A stretch of 64,000 nucleotides of DNA from Streptomyces sp. NWU339 (lineage in GTDB: Bacteria; Actinomycetota; Actinomycetes; Streptomycetales; Streptomycetaceae): NCBI RefSeq assembly GCF_003143855.1, contig NZ_QFRK01000009.1, positions 255,192-319,191 of the forward strand. The letters run 5' to 3'. Positions within the stretch are counted from its first letter, which is position 1, and each line of letters opens with the position of its first letter. Made by a program: the position numbers and the translations under genes. The notes below the pieces were generated by a model, which was not told the DNA's origin, ran no database searches, and was given only the letters and a program-made list of their open reading frames with translations. Shown one piece after another: positions 1 to 8,122 of the stretch.

Positions 1-328
1 CGTAGCCGCGTTCCTCCCGGGAACCGGTGACGTCCTTCGTCTCCACCGCACGCCCGCCGAGGCCCACGATCAGGCGCTCCGTGGCATCCATGTCCTCGAC
101 CACGAACTCCAGGTGCGCCTGGAGCGAGTTCTCGGGGCGCGGCCAGCTCGGGGCGGTGGTGTTGACGTCGCGGCGCAGCGCCAGCCGGAAGCCGTCGGCG
201 GCCCGGATCTCCACCCGGTTGGCGTTGGCGTCGGCCACCTCGGCCTCCAGCAGCTCCCGGTAGAACTCGGCGAGTTTCTCGGGCTCGGCGCAGTCGAGCA
301 CCACCACTCCGGCGTGTACCAGTGCCAT
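1..328 (-). CDS. VOC-family (glyoxalase-like) protein, 3' end cut off by window
   Basis: The gene starts at the ATG complementary to 326-328 and runs off the left edge; about 109 residues are visible. The N-terminus MALVHAGVVVLDCAEPEKLA, then a FYRELLEAEV stretch and LEFVVEDMDA, is the beta-alpha-beta-beta layout of vicinal-oxygen-chelate proteins (glyoxalase, bleomycin-resistance and dioxygenase-like). The substrate cannot be told. The C-terminal metal ligand region is outside the window, so neither metal binding nor full length can be judged. It is transcribed away from the terpene synthase. Confidence 0.8.
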   Translation of the reverse strand, partial: MALVHAGVVVLDCAEPEKLAEFYRELLEAEVADANANRVEIRAADGFRLALRRDVNTTAPSWPRPENSLQAHLEFVVEDMDATERLIVGLGGRAVETKDVTGSREERGY

Positions 329-657
329 GTCTTCCTCCACGGGATCCGGGTCCGTCCGGGCCCGGGGCGGCACCCCGGCCCGTACCTGGCACCTGTCCCC
401 GCTCGACGGTTTCAATCTGCGCAACAAGTCCATTGACTTCAGGGGTGTTTGGGCTGGTAAGCACCTCAAGTGGCCTGTGAGGTAGCAGACATCACGAGGG
501 ACGCCCGGTGTAGATCATCTGGGATCTGGGCAGCTTCGTACCGCTTCCCGGTTCAACTTTCGTTCCGCGAAGCCGAGTTCAAGTGTGCGGGCGGTCGCGA
601 AGACGGCCCGCCCGCAGGGCTGGGGGACTCTGCGTTCCGCCTCCCGAAAGGAAGCAC
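329..657. other. Divergent intergenic region, VOC gene / terpene synthase
   Basis: This 329-bp spacer lies between the divergent VOC and terpene synthase genes and must hold both promoters. The only -35-like hexamer I see on the + strand is TTGACT at 433-438, and no convincing -10 follows it. A ribosome site (GAAAGGAAG) lies at about 645-655, just before the terpene synthase ATG. I see no RNA gene or repeat. Confidence 0.4.
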
Positions 658-1689
658 ATGTCTCAGGACGTCCGGTTCGACCTCCCCTTCGACACCCCTG
701 TCAGCGAGCATCTGGAGTACGCCCGCGCGCGCCATCTGCGCTGGGTGTGGGAGATGGGCCTGGTCCGCAGCCGGGACGGATTCGACGAGTACCGCTCCTG
801 GGACCTGCCGCAGGCCGCCGCCCGCACCTATCCGTACGCCTCGGCCGAGGACATGGTCGTTCTGATGAACTGGTTCTCCCTGGCCTTCCTCTTCGACGAC
901 CAGTTCGACTCCGGCCGGCCGGACCGCGCGGACCTGATAGCGGACGTGGCGCGGGAGCTGATCGTCACGCCGCTGCGGCCGGCGGGAAGCACTCCTCGGG
1001 TGGTCTGCCCGATCACGGTGGCCTGGGCTCAGGTCTGGGAACGCCTCTCGGATGGCATGTCCCTGACCTGGCAGACCCGGTTCGCGGCGTCCTGGGGGCG
1101 GTTCCTGGTGGCCCACTGCGAGGAGGTCGACCTGGCGGCCCGCGGGCTGGCCGGGACGCTCGGCCTCGACGAGTACACCGTGTTCCGGCGCCGTACCGTC
1201 GGCATCCACCACAGCATCGACGCCGGTGAGCGCAGCCGCGGCTTCGAGGTGCCGGCACGGGCGATGGCGCATCCGCTGATGGAGCGGATGCGTGATCTGG
1301 CCGCGGACACCATCGGGTTCATGAACGACATCCACTCCTTCGAGCGGGAGCGTCGCCGCGGCGACGGCCACAACCTGATCGCGGTACTGCACCGGGAGCG
1401 CGGCTGCTCCTGGGAGGAGGCCGCCGCCGAGGCGTACCGCATGACGACCGCCTGCCTGGACGAGTACCTCCTCCTCGAGTCGCGGGTGCCCGACATGTGC
1501 GACGAGCTGGGGCTCGACACGGAGGAACGCGACCGGGTGGACAAGGGTGTACAGGCCATTCAGCACTGGATCGAGGGCAACTACGAGTGGGCCCTGACCA
1601 GCGGCCGCTACGCGACGGCGAAGGAGGGAGCGGTGGCCACGGCCGAACAGGCGGGCCGCGGCTCGGTCGACGACCTGTTGACCGTGTGA
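658..1689 (+). CDS. Class I terpene synthase (sesquiterpene cyclase type)
   Basis: A 343-residue protein that probably cyclises farnesyl diphosphate in the cytoplasm. The aspartate-rich Mg2+ site is DDQFD at residues 80-84. The NSE triad is in NDIHSFERE (N223, S227, E231). An arginine cluster FRRRT near 177-180 fits the pyrophosphate sensor, and a terminal RY pair (SGRYATAKEG) fits the family. The length is right for single-domain bacterial cyclases of the pentalenene or cadinane-type group. The ATG at 658 follows GAAAGGAAG; an upstream in-frame start at 583 is less likely. It converges on a conservon ending in a P450, which suggests a tailored terpenoid. The product cannot be called from sequence. 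Confidence 0.9.
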   Translation: MSQDVRFDLPFDTPVSEHLEYARARHLRWVWEMGLVRSRDGFDEYRSWDLPQAAARTYPYASAEDMVVLMNWFSLAFLFDDQFDSGRPDRADLIADVARELIVTPLRPAGSTPRVVCPITVAWAQVWERLSDGMSLTWQTRFAASWGRFLVAHCEEVDLAARGLAGTLGLDEYTVFRRRTVGIHHSIDAGERSRGFEVPARAMAHPLMERMRDLAADTIGFMNDIHSFERERRRGDGHNLIAVLHRERGCSWEEAAAEAYRMTTACLDEYLLLESRVPDMCDELGLDTEERDRVDKGVQAIQHWIEGNYEWALTSGRYATAKEGAVATAEQAGRGSVDDLLTV

Positions 1690-1693
1690 GCCG

Positions 1694-1734
1694 GCGGTGC
1701 TGCGCGACCCCGTGGCGGGGCCGCGCAGCACCGC
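1694..1734. terminator. Bidirectional hairpin terminator
   Basis: A perfect 13-bp stem, GCGGTGCTGCGCG (1694-1706) paired with CGCGCAGCACCGC (1722-1734), encloses a second small stem, CCCCG-tgg-CGGGG. It starts 5 bp after the terpene synthase stop and lies 55 bp beyond the convergent P450 stop, so it can serve both transcripts. There is no T-tract, as is usual in Streptomyces. Confidence 0.75.
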
Positions 1735-1788
1735 CGATCACGGTGGCCGGCCCGGTCGGCGGCCGCGACGCCGACGGCGCCGCCGACG

Positions 1789-3039
1789 TCACACACTGAA
1801 CTCGACGGGCAGGCGGTCCAGCCGGGTCTCCCAGGTGGAGGCGGTCGAGGACAGTTCCCCCGGCGGCACCGCCAGGCGCAGGTCCCGCAGCCGGTGCAGC
1901 AGGACGTCCACGGCGATCTCGATCACGGCCAGGCCGATGTTCTGGCCCGGGCACTCGTGCGGTCCGCCGCTGAACGCCAGGTGCGACTGGTTGCCCTGCA
2001 CGGACACCCCGGCGTCCGGGCGGATCTCGGGGTCCTGGTTGCCCGCCGCGAGGCCCAGCACCAGCAGGTCGCCCTCGCGGACGCGGTGACCGCCGAGTTC
2101 CAGGTCGCTGGTGGCGAACCGGCCCGGCAGAACGGCCAGCGGCGGGCTGTTCCACATGACCTCCTCGACGACCGCGGAGACGTTCAGCCGGCCGCTGATC
2201 AGCCCGGAGAGCCGTGCGGTGTCCGTGAGGACCAGTTGGAGCACCCTGGCCAGCAGGTTGCTGGTGGTGGTGTGGCCGGCGATCAGCACCAGCCGCAGAT
2301 GGCTGACCACCTCGTCCTCGTCGAGCCCGGCGTGGTGGGCCAGCAGGGCGGTGGTGAGGTCGCTGCCGGGTTCGGACCGCTTGCGCACGACGAGCGCCCC
2401 GAGGATCTCCTGGATGCGGCTGTCGTGCGTGACGGCGTCCTCGCCGCCCTTGAGGACCTGGGCGCAGGACTCGACCAGGTCGCGCCCCTCCGCCTCGGGC
2501 AGCCCCAGGACGCGGGTGAGTACCAGCATCGGCAGGTAGTCGGCGTAGTCGCTCACCAGATCGGCGCTGCCCGAATCCACGAAGGCGTCGATCTCCTTGT
2601 TCGCGAAGTGCGTGGCGTGCCGTCGGACACCGCGGCCGGCCGCGGCCTGGAGTCCGTCGGTGACGGCTCCGCGCAGCCTGCGGTGCGGCTCGCCGTCCTG
2701 GGAGACGCAGTCGGGGCGCCAGCCGAGCATCGGGACCAGCGGCGAGGTGTCCGCTACGCGCCCGGCGCGCCGGTCCCGCCAGATCCGGGCGTCCCGGGTG
2801 AACTGGCGGGGGTTGTCGAGCACCCGGCGGTTGTCCCGGTAGCCGAGCACCAGCCAGGCCGGCACGTCGCCCTCCAGGAGCACCGGCGCGACCGACCCGT
2901 GTTCCTCGCGCAGCCGCTCGTGGATGCCGCCCGGATCACCGGCAGCTTCCTGCCCGTACAGCCGGGCGATGTCCGCGCCGTGGTGGGCGACGGGGCAGCC
3001 GCGGGCCGCGTCGGGGGCGTTCTCGGTCGGGGCGCTCAT
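1789..3039 (-). CDS. cvnE: Conservon cytochrome P450 with Trp in place of the EXXR Arg (CvnE, CYP157-like)
   Basis: A 416-residue soluble P450. The heme loop is FSGGPHECPGQNIG with its Cys ligand, and the I-helix is LIAGHTTTSN. The K-helix reads VVEEVMWNSPP, so the arginine of the near-universal EXXR motif is tryptophan; I checked the codon (TGG). Loss of EXXR is known for conservon P450s of the CYP157 group, so this is probably a real family trait and not an error. The ATG overlaps the GTPase stop (ATGA). It is the last gene of the conservon. Substrate is unknown; the convergent terpene synthase is the obvious candidate source. Confidence 0.9.
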   Translation of the reverse strand: MSAPTENAPDAARGCPVAHHGADIARLYGQEAAGDPGGIHERLREEHGSVAPVLLEGDVPAWLVLGYRDNRRVLDNPRQFTRDARIWRDRRAGRVADTSPLVPMLGWRPDCVSQDGEPHRRLRGAVTDGLQAAAGRGVRRHATHFANKEIDAFVDSGSADLVSDYADYLPMLVLTRVLGLPEAEGRDLVESCAQVLKGGEDAVTHDSRIQEILGALVVRKRSEPGSDLTTALLAHHAGLDEDEVVSHLRLVLIAGHTTTSNLLARVLQLVLTDTARLSGLISGRLNVSAVVEEVMWNSPPLAVLPGRFATSDLELGGHRVREGDLLVLGLAAGNQDPEIRPDAGVSVQGNQSHLAFSGGPHECPGQNIGLAVIEIAVDVLLHRLRDLRLAVPPGELSSTASTWETRLDRLPVEFSV

Positions 3040-3641
3040 CGGGACTCCACGGCCACGGCCGAGCGTTCCCGCAGGTGATGGATGAGGGTGACGAGCACAT
3101 CGCGGCTGGCGGCCCGGTCCCGTGCGTCGAAGGCCACGACCGGGATGTGTTCGGGGATGTCCAGGGCGTCCCGGATCTCGTCCACCGGGTAGTGCTTGGA
3201 GTCGGGGAAGACGTTGAGGGCGATGACGAAGGGCACCTTCTGCCGTTCCATCTCCTCGATCGCCCGGAAACTGGAGGCCAGCCGCCGGGTGTCGACCAGG
3301 ACGACGGCGCCGAGCGCGCCCTTGAACAGCCCGTTCCACAGGAACCAGAACCGCTCCTGGCCGGGCGTGCCGAACAGGTACAGGACCAGGCTGTCGTTGA
3401 TGCCGATCTTGCCGAAGTCCAGGCTGACGGTGGTCTCCTCCTTGTCGGCCACACCGATGAGGTGGTCGACGGCGGCGCTGGCCTGGGTGAGGGTCTCCTC
3501 GGTGGTGAGCGGCTTGATGTCGCTGACCGACCGGACCATCGTGGTCTTTCCGGTACCGAAGCCGCCGGCGATCATCACCTTCACCGAGCGGGTGTCCCCG
3601 GCCGTATGCCGGCCGGCTTGCTCAAAGCCTTTCAAGTCCAC
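3036..3641 (-). CDS. cvnD: Conservon Ras-like GTPase (CvnD)
   Basis: A 201-residue small GTPase of the MglA/CvnD type. G1 is GGFGTGKTTMV, the switch region LFGTPGQERFWF carries the G3 motif, and ALNVFPDSK is the G4-like element. The start chosen is the GTG complementary to 3639-3641, preceded by GAGGAGG at good spacing and lying inside the DUF742 gene (20-bp overlap). A longer in-frame ORF runs to 3989 but only reads DUF742 out of frame. In conservons the GTPase forms a membrane-associated complex with the other Cvn proteins, resembling eukaryotic G-protein signalling. Confidence 0.93.
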   Translation of the reverse strand: MDLKGFEQAGRHTAGDTRSVKVMIAGGFGTGKTTMVRSVSDIKPLTTEETLTQASAAVDHLIGVADKEETTVSLDFGKIGINDSLVLYLFGTPGQERFWFLWNGLFKGALGAVVLVDTRRLASSFRAIEEMERQKVPFVIALNVFPDSKHYPVDEIRDALDIPEHIPVVAFDARDRAASRDVLVTLIHHLRERSAVAVESR

Positions 3642-3993
3642 TGAGTACCTCCTCAAGGAGCGCGAGGTCGGGCCCGCGGCCGGCGTCGTGGGCCGGCATG
3701 GGGTCACGGGCTTCGACGTGGCCTTCGTCCAGCAGGTCCGACAGCAGCACGGCGAGAATGTTGAACGGCAGTCCGAGGTGGGCGCCGAGTTCGGCGACCG
3801 AGAGCGGATCGCGGCAGTGCCGGACGATCTCCTCGTGCTCGTGCTGCATCCCCGGGAGGGGAGCCGAGCGGGAGACGACGAGGGTCGCCACGTCGAGACT
3901 CGACGCCGAACCGCCCGGTCCGCTGCGCCCTCCGGTGAGGACGTAGTAACGCTCGAGACCGGACGGATCCGACGGCCGACGGGGAGCACTCAT
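3622..3993 (-). CDS. cvnC: DUF742 conservon protein (CvnC)
   Basis: A 123-residue protein starting MSAPRRPSDPSGLERYYVLT. DUF742 is a winged-helix-like family always found in conservons between the roadblock protein and the GTPase. The segment CRDPLSVAELGAHLGLPFNILAVLLSDL..GHVEAR is the typical helix-turn-helix-like core. Its ATG overlaps the roadblock stop (ATGA), so the two are translationally coupled. Biochemical role is unproven; it is taken to be a partner of the GTPase or the kinase. Confidence 0.93.
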   Translation of the reverse strand: MSAPRRPSDPSGLERYYVLTGGRSGPGGSASSLDVATLVVSRSAPLPGMQHEHEEIVRHCRDPLSVAELGAHLGLPFNILAVLLSDLLDEGHVEARDPMPAHDAGRGPDLALLEEVLSGLERL

Positions 3994-4400
3994 CCAGAGT
4001 GCTCCTCCAGGCGCGGAGTGGTGCCGAGGAGCTCTCCCATTCTGCGGGCGAGGTCTCTCATCTGGTGTCCGAGCAGGCCCTGGTCGAGGCCCTCCCGGGC
4101 GAGGACGCCGAGGTAGGTCTCCACACCGGCGCGGACCACGAAGAGGTGGCCGCCGTCGACCTCGATCATCGCCAGCCGCAGCTGCCCCGCGTAGGAGGGG
4201 AACTGTTCGGCGACCGGCTGGGCCAGCGCCTGCAGGCCGGCCACCACGGCCGCGAAGCGGTCCACGTCGTCGGGGTCGTCCGCCCCGAAGGAGGTGATGG
4301 CCTTGCCGTCGCTGGAGGCCACGAGGGCGAAGCGGATCTCCTGGATGCTCTCGACGAGATCGCGGAGCGCCCAGCTCACGTCGTTTCCCTGTTGTGTCAT
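3990..4400 (-). CDS. cvnB: Roadblock/LC7 conservon protein (CvnB)
   Basis: A 136-residue roadblock/LC7-fold protein (MTQQGNDVSWALRDLVESI, then RFALVASSDGKAI and LAMIEVDGGHLFVVRAG). Such proteins act as regulators of small Ras-like GTPases such as MglA and here should pair with CvnD. The start codon overlaps the kinase stop (ATGA) and its own stop overlaps the DUF742 start, giving a tightly coupled operon. Confidence 0.93.
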   Translation of the reverse strand: MTQQGNDVSWALRDLVESIQEIRFALVASSDGKAITSFGADDPDDVDRFAAVVAGLQALAQPVAEQFPSYAGQLRLAMIEVDGGHLFVVRAGVETYLGVLAREGLDQGLLGHQMRDLARRMGELLGTTPRLEEHSG

Positions 4401-6199
4401 GGGGTGTGGTCGCTCTCCTCGGTGCGGTGCTCGGTGGACTCGCGTCCTGCGGGGGTGTCACCGGTGGTGGCCTTTTCGGGCGCCGCGCCGGTGTCGCGTT
4501 CTTGGGAATCGTGCGCCACCGCGTCGTGTGCCGCGCTGTCACGTCCGGCGATGTCGCGTCCGGCGGTGGCGAAGGCGGCGAGGCCGGCGAAGGACGCGTC
4601 CGGTGGTACGGGGGTGACGGTGCTCGGCCCGCCGTGCTCGGGCCGTCCCGTCGGCTGCGGCTGCTTCTCGGCCCGCCTGGCGCTGCGGCGGCGGGGCAGT
4701 CCGCCGGGCGTGGTGGCCGGTGCTCCGTCGGACTCCGGGGGCACGGCGGAGTCGGTCGGCCAGCGGTCGGCCTCCCCGTCGTCGGTGACCGCGGTCCAGG
4801 GCAGGACGGACGGGGCGGCGGGGGCCTTCGGCACGGAAGCGGCCGGCGCCGCGGCGGCCGTGGGCAGCGGGCTGAAGTACTTGTGCGGTACGACGACCAC
4901 CACCGAGGTGCCGAGCCACGGCGAGTCCGCGAAGGTGACGCGGATGCCGTAGCGGCGGGCGAGGACTCCGACGACCCTGAGGCCGATGTTCGCGTCCTCG
5001 CTGATGCCGCCGATTCCCGCGCCGGGCGCGGTGCCCGCGAGGGCGTGTTCGGCCTCGCGCTTCTTCTCCTCGCTCAGGCCCTTGCCGGAGTCCTGGATCT
5101 CGATGCCGACGCCGTTCGGGACCTCCTTGCCGGAGACGATCACGGGCTCGGTGGGCGGCGAATAGCGCGCCGCGTTGTCCAGCAGATGCGCGAAGATCAG
5201 CGTGAGGTGGTCCACCAGGCCGCCGTCGACGCCGAGTTCGGGCAGCCGACGCAGCTGGACGCGGTGGAAGTCCTTGATCCGGCCGATGCCGCCGCGCAGC
5301 ACGCTCAGCAGCCGCTGCGGCTCCTGCCACTGCCGGCCGGGCCGGTCCGAACCGCCGAGCACGCCGACACTGGCTGCGAGACAGTCAGCGGGGCCGATCT
5401 CCTGGTCGAGCTCCATCAGGCCTCGGGCGACGACCGGGAGGCGGCCGTGCTCGCCCTGCAGCTCGTGCAGCCGGCCCCGGAGTTTGCTGGTCAGTACGTG
5501 GATGCGGTTGCCGATGCTGATGACGGCCTGTTCGGCGGAGGTGGAGCGGTCGAACTCCTCCTCGAGCGCCATCAGGGCGATCCGCAGGGTCCTGCGCAGT
5601 TCGGTCTGGAGTTCGGCACCGGCCTCGGCGCTCCGGTTGACGCTCGGCAGCACGTCGTCGATGGCGTCACCGGCGCGCAGCCGCTCGATCGCCTCCGGCA
5701 ACTGCTCGTCGGCGAGCCGGGTCACCGCGGCCAGTTGGTGCGCCGACTGCTCCCGCAGAACCTCACGCTGCTCGGCGATCCGCACTTCGTGACCGGCGGC
5801 CTGTTCGGCCAGCCGGGCGTCGTGGTCCGCGGTCTGCTCGGCGATCCGTTCCTCGAAGGACTTTGCCTGGGCGGTGAGTTGGTCCTCGTGTGCCGTGTTC
5901 CGGTCGGCGAGGAGCCGTTCGTGTGCGGCGTTCTGCTCGGCGAACCGCTCCTCGTGGTCGGCCCGTGCGGCACGGAGGGTGTGTTCCGTGCGGGCCAGTC
6001 GGGTCCGGGTGCGGAGCAACAGCCGTACGCATACCGCACCGGCCGCCGTGACGGCGGCGCCGGCGACGGCCGTCGTCATTCGCTCCGAGCTCATGAACGT
6101 GGCGGCAACCGTCCCGCCGCCCAGGCCCAGCGGCATCAACCACCAGCTGTACCAGGCGACAGGGGGCCGCACCGCCGGTGGCGGAGTGGCGAGTTCCAT
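4397..6199 (-). CDS. cvnA: Conservon sensor kinase-like ATPase (CvnA)
   Basis: A 600-residue membrane protein: two N-terminal transmembrane segments (about residues 12-60), a long charged coiled coil (about 70-150) with repeats built on AEQ..H..RL, a helical dimerisation region and a C-terminal HATPase_c domain (HLLDNAARYSPP N-box; IQDSGKGLS). I see no clear phosphoacceptor His in a DHp motif, as is usual for CvnA proteins. The ATG at 6199 is chosen because AAGGA sits 5 nt upstream; an ATG at 6205 abuts that site. It heads the five-gene conservon. The C-terminal 130 residues are Pro/Ala-rich and probably disordered. Confidence 0.9.
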   Translation of the reverse strand: MELATPPPAVRPPVAWYSWWLMPLGLGGGTVAATFMSSERMTTAVAGAAVTAAGAVCVRLLLRTRTRLARTEHTLRAARADHEERFAEQNAAHERLLADRNTAHEDQLTAQAKSFEERIAEQTADHDARLAEQAAGHEVRIAEQREVLREQSAHQLAAVTRLADEQLPEAIERLRAGDAIDDVLPSVNRSAEAGAELQTELRRTLRIALMALEEEFDRSTSAEQAVISIGNRIHVLTSKLRGRLHELQGEHGRLPVVARGLMELDQEIGPADCLAASVGVLGGSDRPGRQWQEPQRLLSVLRGGIGRIKDFHRVQLRRLPELGVDGGLVDHLTLIFAHLLDNAARYSPPTEPVIVSGKEVPNGVGIEIQDSGKGLSEEKKREAEHALAGTAPGAGIGGISEDANIGLRVVGVLARRYGIRVTFADSPWLGTSVVVVVPHKYFSPLPTAAAAPAASVPKAPAAPSVLPWTAVTDDGEADRWPTDSAVPPESDGAPATTPGGLPRRRSARRAEKQPQPTGRPEHGGPSTVTPVPPDASFAGLAAFATAGRDIAGRDSAAHDAVAHDSQERDTGAAPEKATTGDTPAGRESTEHRTEESDHTP

Positions 6200-6587
6200 C
6201 TGCATCCTTCGAAGCAACACGATCGAACAGGGGGGTGTGCAAGGGATCGCACTCAGGGGTACGGACCGCGAACGGGCGCGGCGTGATCGCTTCAACTCGC
6301 AGCGCTGTCAAGGAGCTTATCGGTTCCCACCGCAAAAGGATCAAGTTCGAGGGGTGGCGGAAGTGAGGGTTCCGTCACGCTCCGGAGGAGAGACGAGGGT
6401 ACCCAAGTCCCCGTAGAAACTTGGCAGTTGTGCCTGACGGCAGTCGTCGCCCCGAAGAACTTGGCCGCAATTCGAAGACATATGACATTCAAACATGCCC
6501 ACATCCACCCGCCCAAGGGTAACTTGCAAGGCAGGGACCGGCGTTGGGCCGATCCCACCGCGCATGGAGCAGGCTGGAGGCGATGGC
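6200..6587. other. Divergent regulatory region, conservon / STAS gene
   Basis: A 388-bp non-coding region that must carry the conservon promoter (leftward) and the STAS promoter (rightward). It contains an AT-rich island at about 6468-6500 with the palindromes TTCGAA and CATATG, unusual in this GC context and the likeliest promoter or operator site. Rightward, TTGGCC followed 17 nt later by GACATT is a weak promoter candidate. I see no RNA gene. Confidence 0.4.
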
Positions 6588-6971
6588 GTGGTGCGGCACC
6601 AACCTGCACCGCCTACCCGGTATCTCCGCGTCCACCAGGACCGGGGACACACCGTGCTGGAGTTCCGCGGCGAGATCGACATAGCCGCGGAGGCGGAGGT
6701 CGTCCCGCACCTCGATGCGGCGACCTCGGAGCCCGGGTGCCGCATCGTGCTCGATCTGACCCGGGTCGAGTTCCTGGACGCCTCGGGCCTGCGCCTGCTG
6801 TACCGCGCCCGGCAGCGGGTGCTGGACCAGCACGGCCGGCTGCACCTCGTGTGCACCCACGCGCTGACCCTGCGCCTGTTGCGGATCACCGGCCTGGCCG
6901 GGCTGCTGCCCCCTCGGCCCACCCTGGACGCGGCCCTGGAACACCCCGGGGCCGCACCCGGCCCGGGGTGA
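6588..6971 (+). CDS. STAS-domain anti-sigma-factor antagonist
   Basis: A 127-residue single STAS domain. The core reads TVLEFRGEIDIAAEAEV...CRIVLDLTRVEFLDASGLRLL, with the Ser in DASGLR being the site phosphorylated by RsbW/SpoIIAB-type kinases in this family. I chose the GTG at 6588 because GGAGG lies 7 nt upstream; ATG at 6564 or 6495 would give longer forms. It would release a sigma factor by binding its anti-sigma kinase. No such kinase or sigma factor is next to it, so the partner is encoded elsewhere. It faces away from the conservon. Confidence 0.9.
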   Translation: MVRHQPAPPTRYLRVHQDRGHTVLEFRGEIDIAAEAEVVPHLDAATSEPGCRIVLDLTRVEFLDASGLRLLYRARQRVLDQHGRLHLVCTHALTLRLLRITGLAGLLPPRPTLDAALEHPGAAPGPG

Positions 6972-6983
6972 GTGTCCGGGCCG

Positions 6984-7937
6984 CTATTCGGTCGCCGGGG
7001 CGTCGAACAGGGCGCTGACCGACTCGCCGTTGTGGATGCGGCGCACCGCCTCGGCGAGCGCCGGGGCGATGGACAGGACCCGCAGCTTGTCCGTGTGCTC
7101 GTCGGCGGGCACCGGAACGGTGTTGGTGCACACGATCTCCAGCACGTCGGGCTGCTCGCTCAGGCGTTTGAGCGCGCCGGCTGCGAACAGACCGTGCGTA
7201 CAGGCCACGCGAACGGAGCGCGGGCCCAGCTCCCTCAGCCTGTCGAGCAGTTCGAGCACCGTGCTGCCCTTGGCGATCTCGTCGTCCAGGACGATGACGT
7301 CCCGCCCGGCCACCTCACCGATGACGGAACTGATCCGCACCCGGTCGTCGGCGAACCGCTGCTTCGCCCCGGCCGCCACCTGCGCCCCGATCAGCCGGGC
7401 GAACGCCGCCGCCTCCTTGGCGTTGCCCAGGTCGGGCGAGACGACGGTGGTGCGGCTCAGGTCGTACTGGCGGAAGTGCGCGGCCAGTTCACGCAGTGCG
7501 TGCAGGTGGTCCACGGGCACCGAGAAGAAGCCGTGCACCTGTGGTGCGTGCAGGGTCATCGCCAGGACGCGGCTCGCGCCTGCCGCCACCAGGAGGTCCG
7601 CGACCAGGCGTCCGCCCATGGAGATGCGCGGGGCGTCCTTCTTGTCGGAGCGGGCGTAGGAGTAGTGCGGCATCACGACGGTGATCCGGGAGGCGGACGC
7701 CCCGCGGGCCGCGTCACACATCAGAAGGAGCTCCACGAGGTGTTCCTGGACCGGTTTGACCAGTGGCTGGATCAGGAACACGTCCCGCTCACGGCAGTTG
7801 GCCAGCAGCTGCACCTCCAGGCAGTCGTTGGCGAACCGGCTGGCCCGGACCGGGCTGATCGGTACGCCGAGATGTGCGCACACCTCCGCCGCCAGTTCCG
7901 GATGGGCACTGCCGCTGAACACGGCGATGTCTCGCAC
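6984..7937 (-). CDS. prs: Ribose-phosphate pyrophosphokinase (second PRPP synthetase)
   Basis: A 317-residue enzyme making PRPP from ribose-5-phosphate and ATP. Seen: N-terminal IAVFSGSAHPELAAEVCAHLG, the HYSYARSDKKDAPRIS loop, VVSPDLGNAKEAAAFARL, and a PRPP loop DVIVLDDEIAKGST. That loop departs from the usual DD-x-I-x-T-G/A-G-T form, suggesting altered kinetics or regulation. The GTG at 7937 has GAGGAG six nt upstream and gives the normal family length; a start at 7988 is possible. It is probably a paralogue of the housekeeping enzyme, which normally sits in a different context (not seen here). Confidence 0.88.
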   Translation of the reverse strand: MRDIAVFSGSAHPELAAEVCAHLGVPISPVRASRFANDCLEVQLLANCRERDVFLIQPLVKPVQEHLVELLLMCDAARGASASRITVVMPHYSYARSDKKDAPRISMGGRLVADLLVAAGASRVLAMTLHAPQVHGFFSVPVDHLHALRELAAHFRQYDLSRTTVVSPDLGNAKEAAAFARLIGAQVAAGAKQRFADDRVRISSVIGEVAGRDVIVLDDEIAKGSTVLELLDRLRELGPRSVRVACTHGLFAAGALKRLSEQPDVLEIVCTNTVPVPADEHTDKLRVLSIAPALAEAVRRIHNGESVSALFDAPATE

Positions 7938-8122
7938 GGTCGGCTCCTCGAATGATCTGTCGGCCGGGAGCCTCATGCTACTGGCCACGAACCCTCACCC
8001 AGCCCGCCGTGCCACCGCGGTGTGCGCCCCACGTGCTCCCGGCGCTGTCCTCCACACCTCAACTCACCTGTCTGTCAGGGGAAGTGGGGGGCATTCGGTC
8101 AGTAGGAAGGAGGGCCGTCACC

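Noticed and set aside
4394..6286. A 630-codon rightward ORF antisense to the conservon kinase
   Set aside because: It has no ribosome site, reads as Gly/Arg/Val-rich low-complexity protein, and opposes a gene with clear domains. Long antisense ORFs are expected at this GC content.
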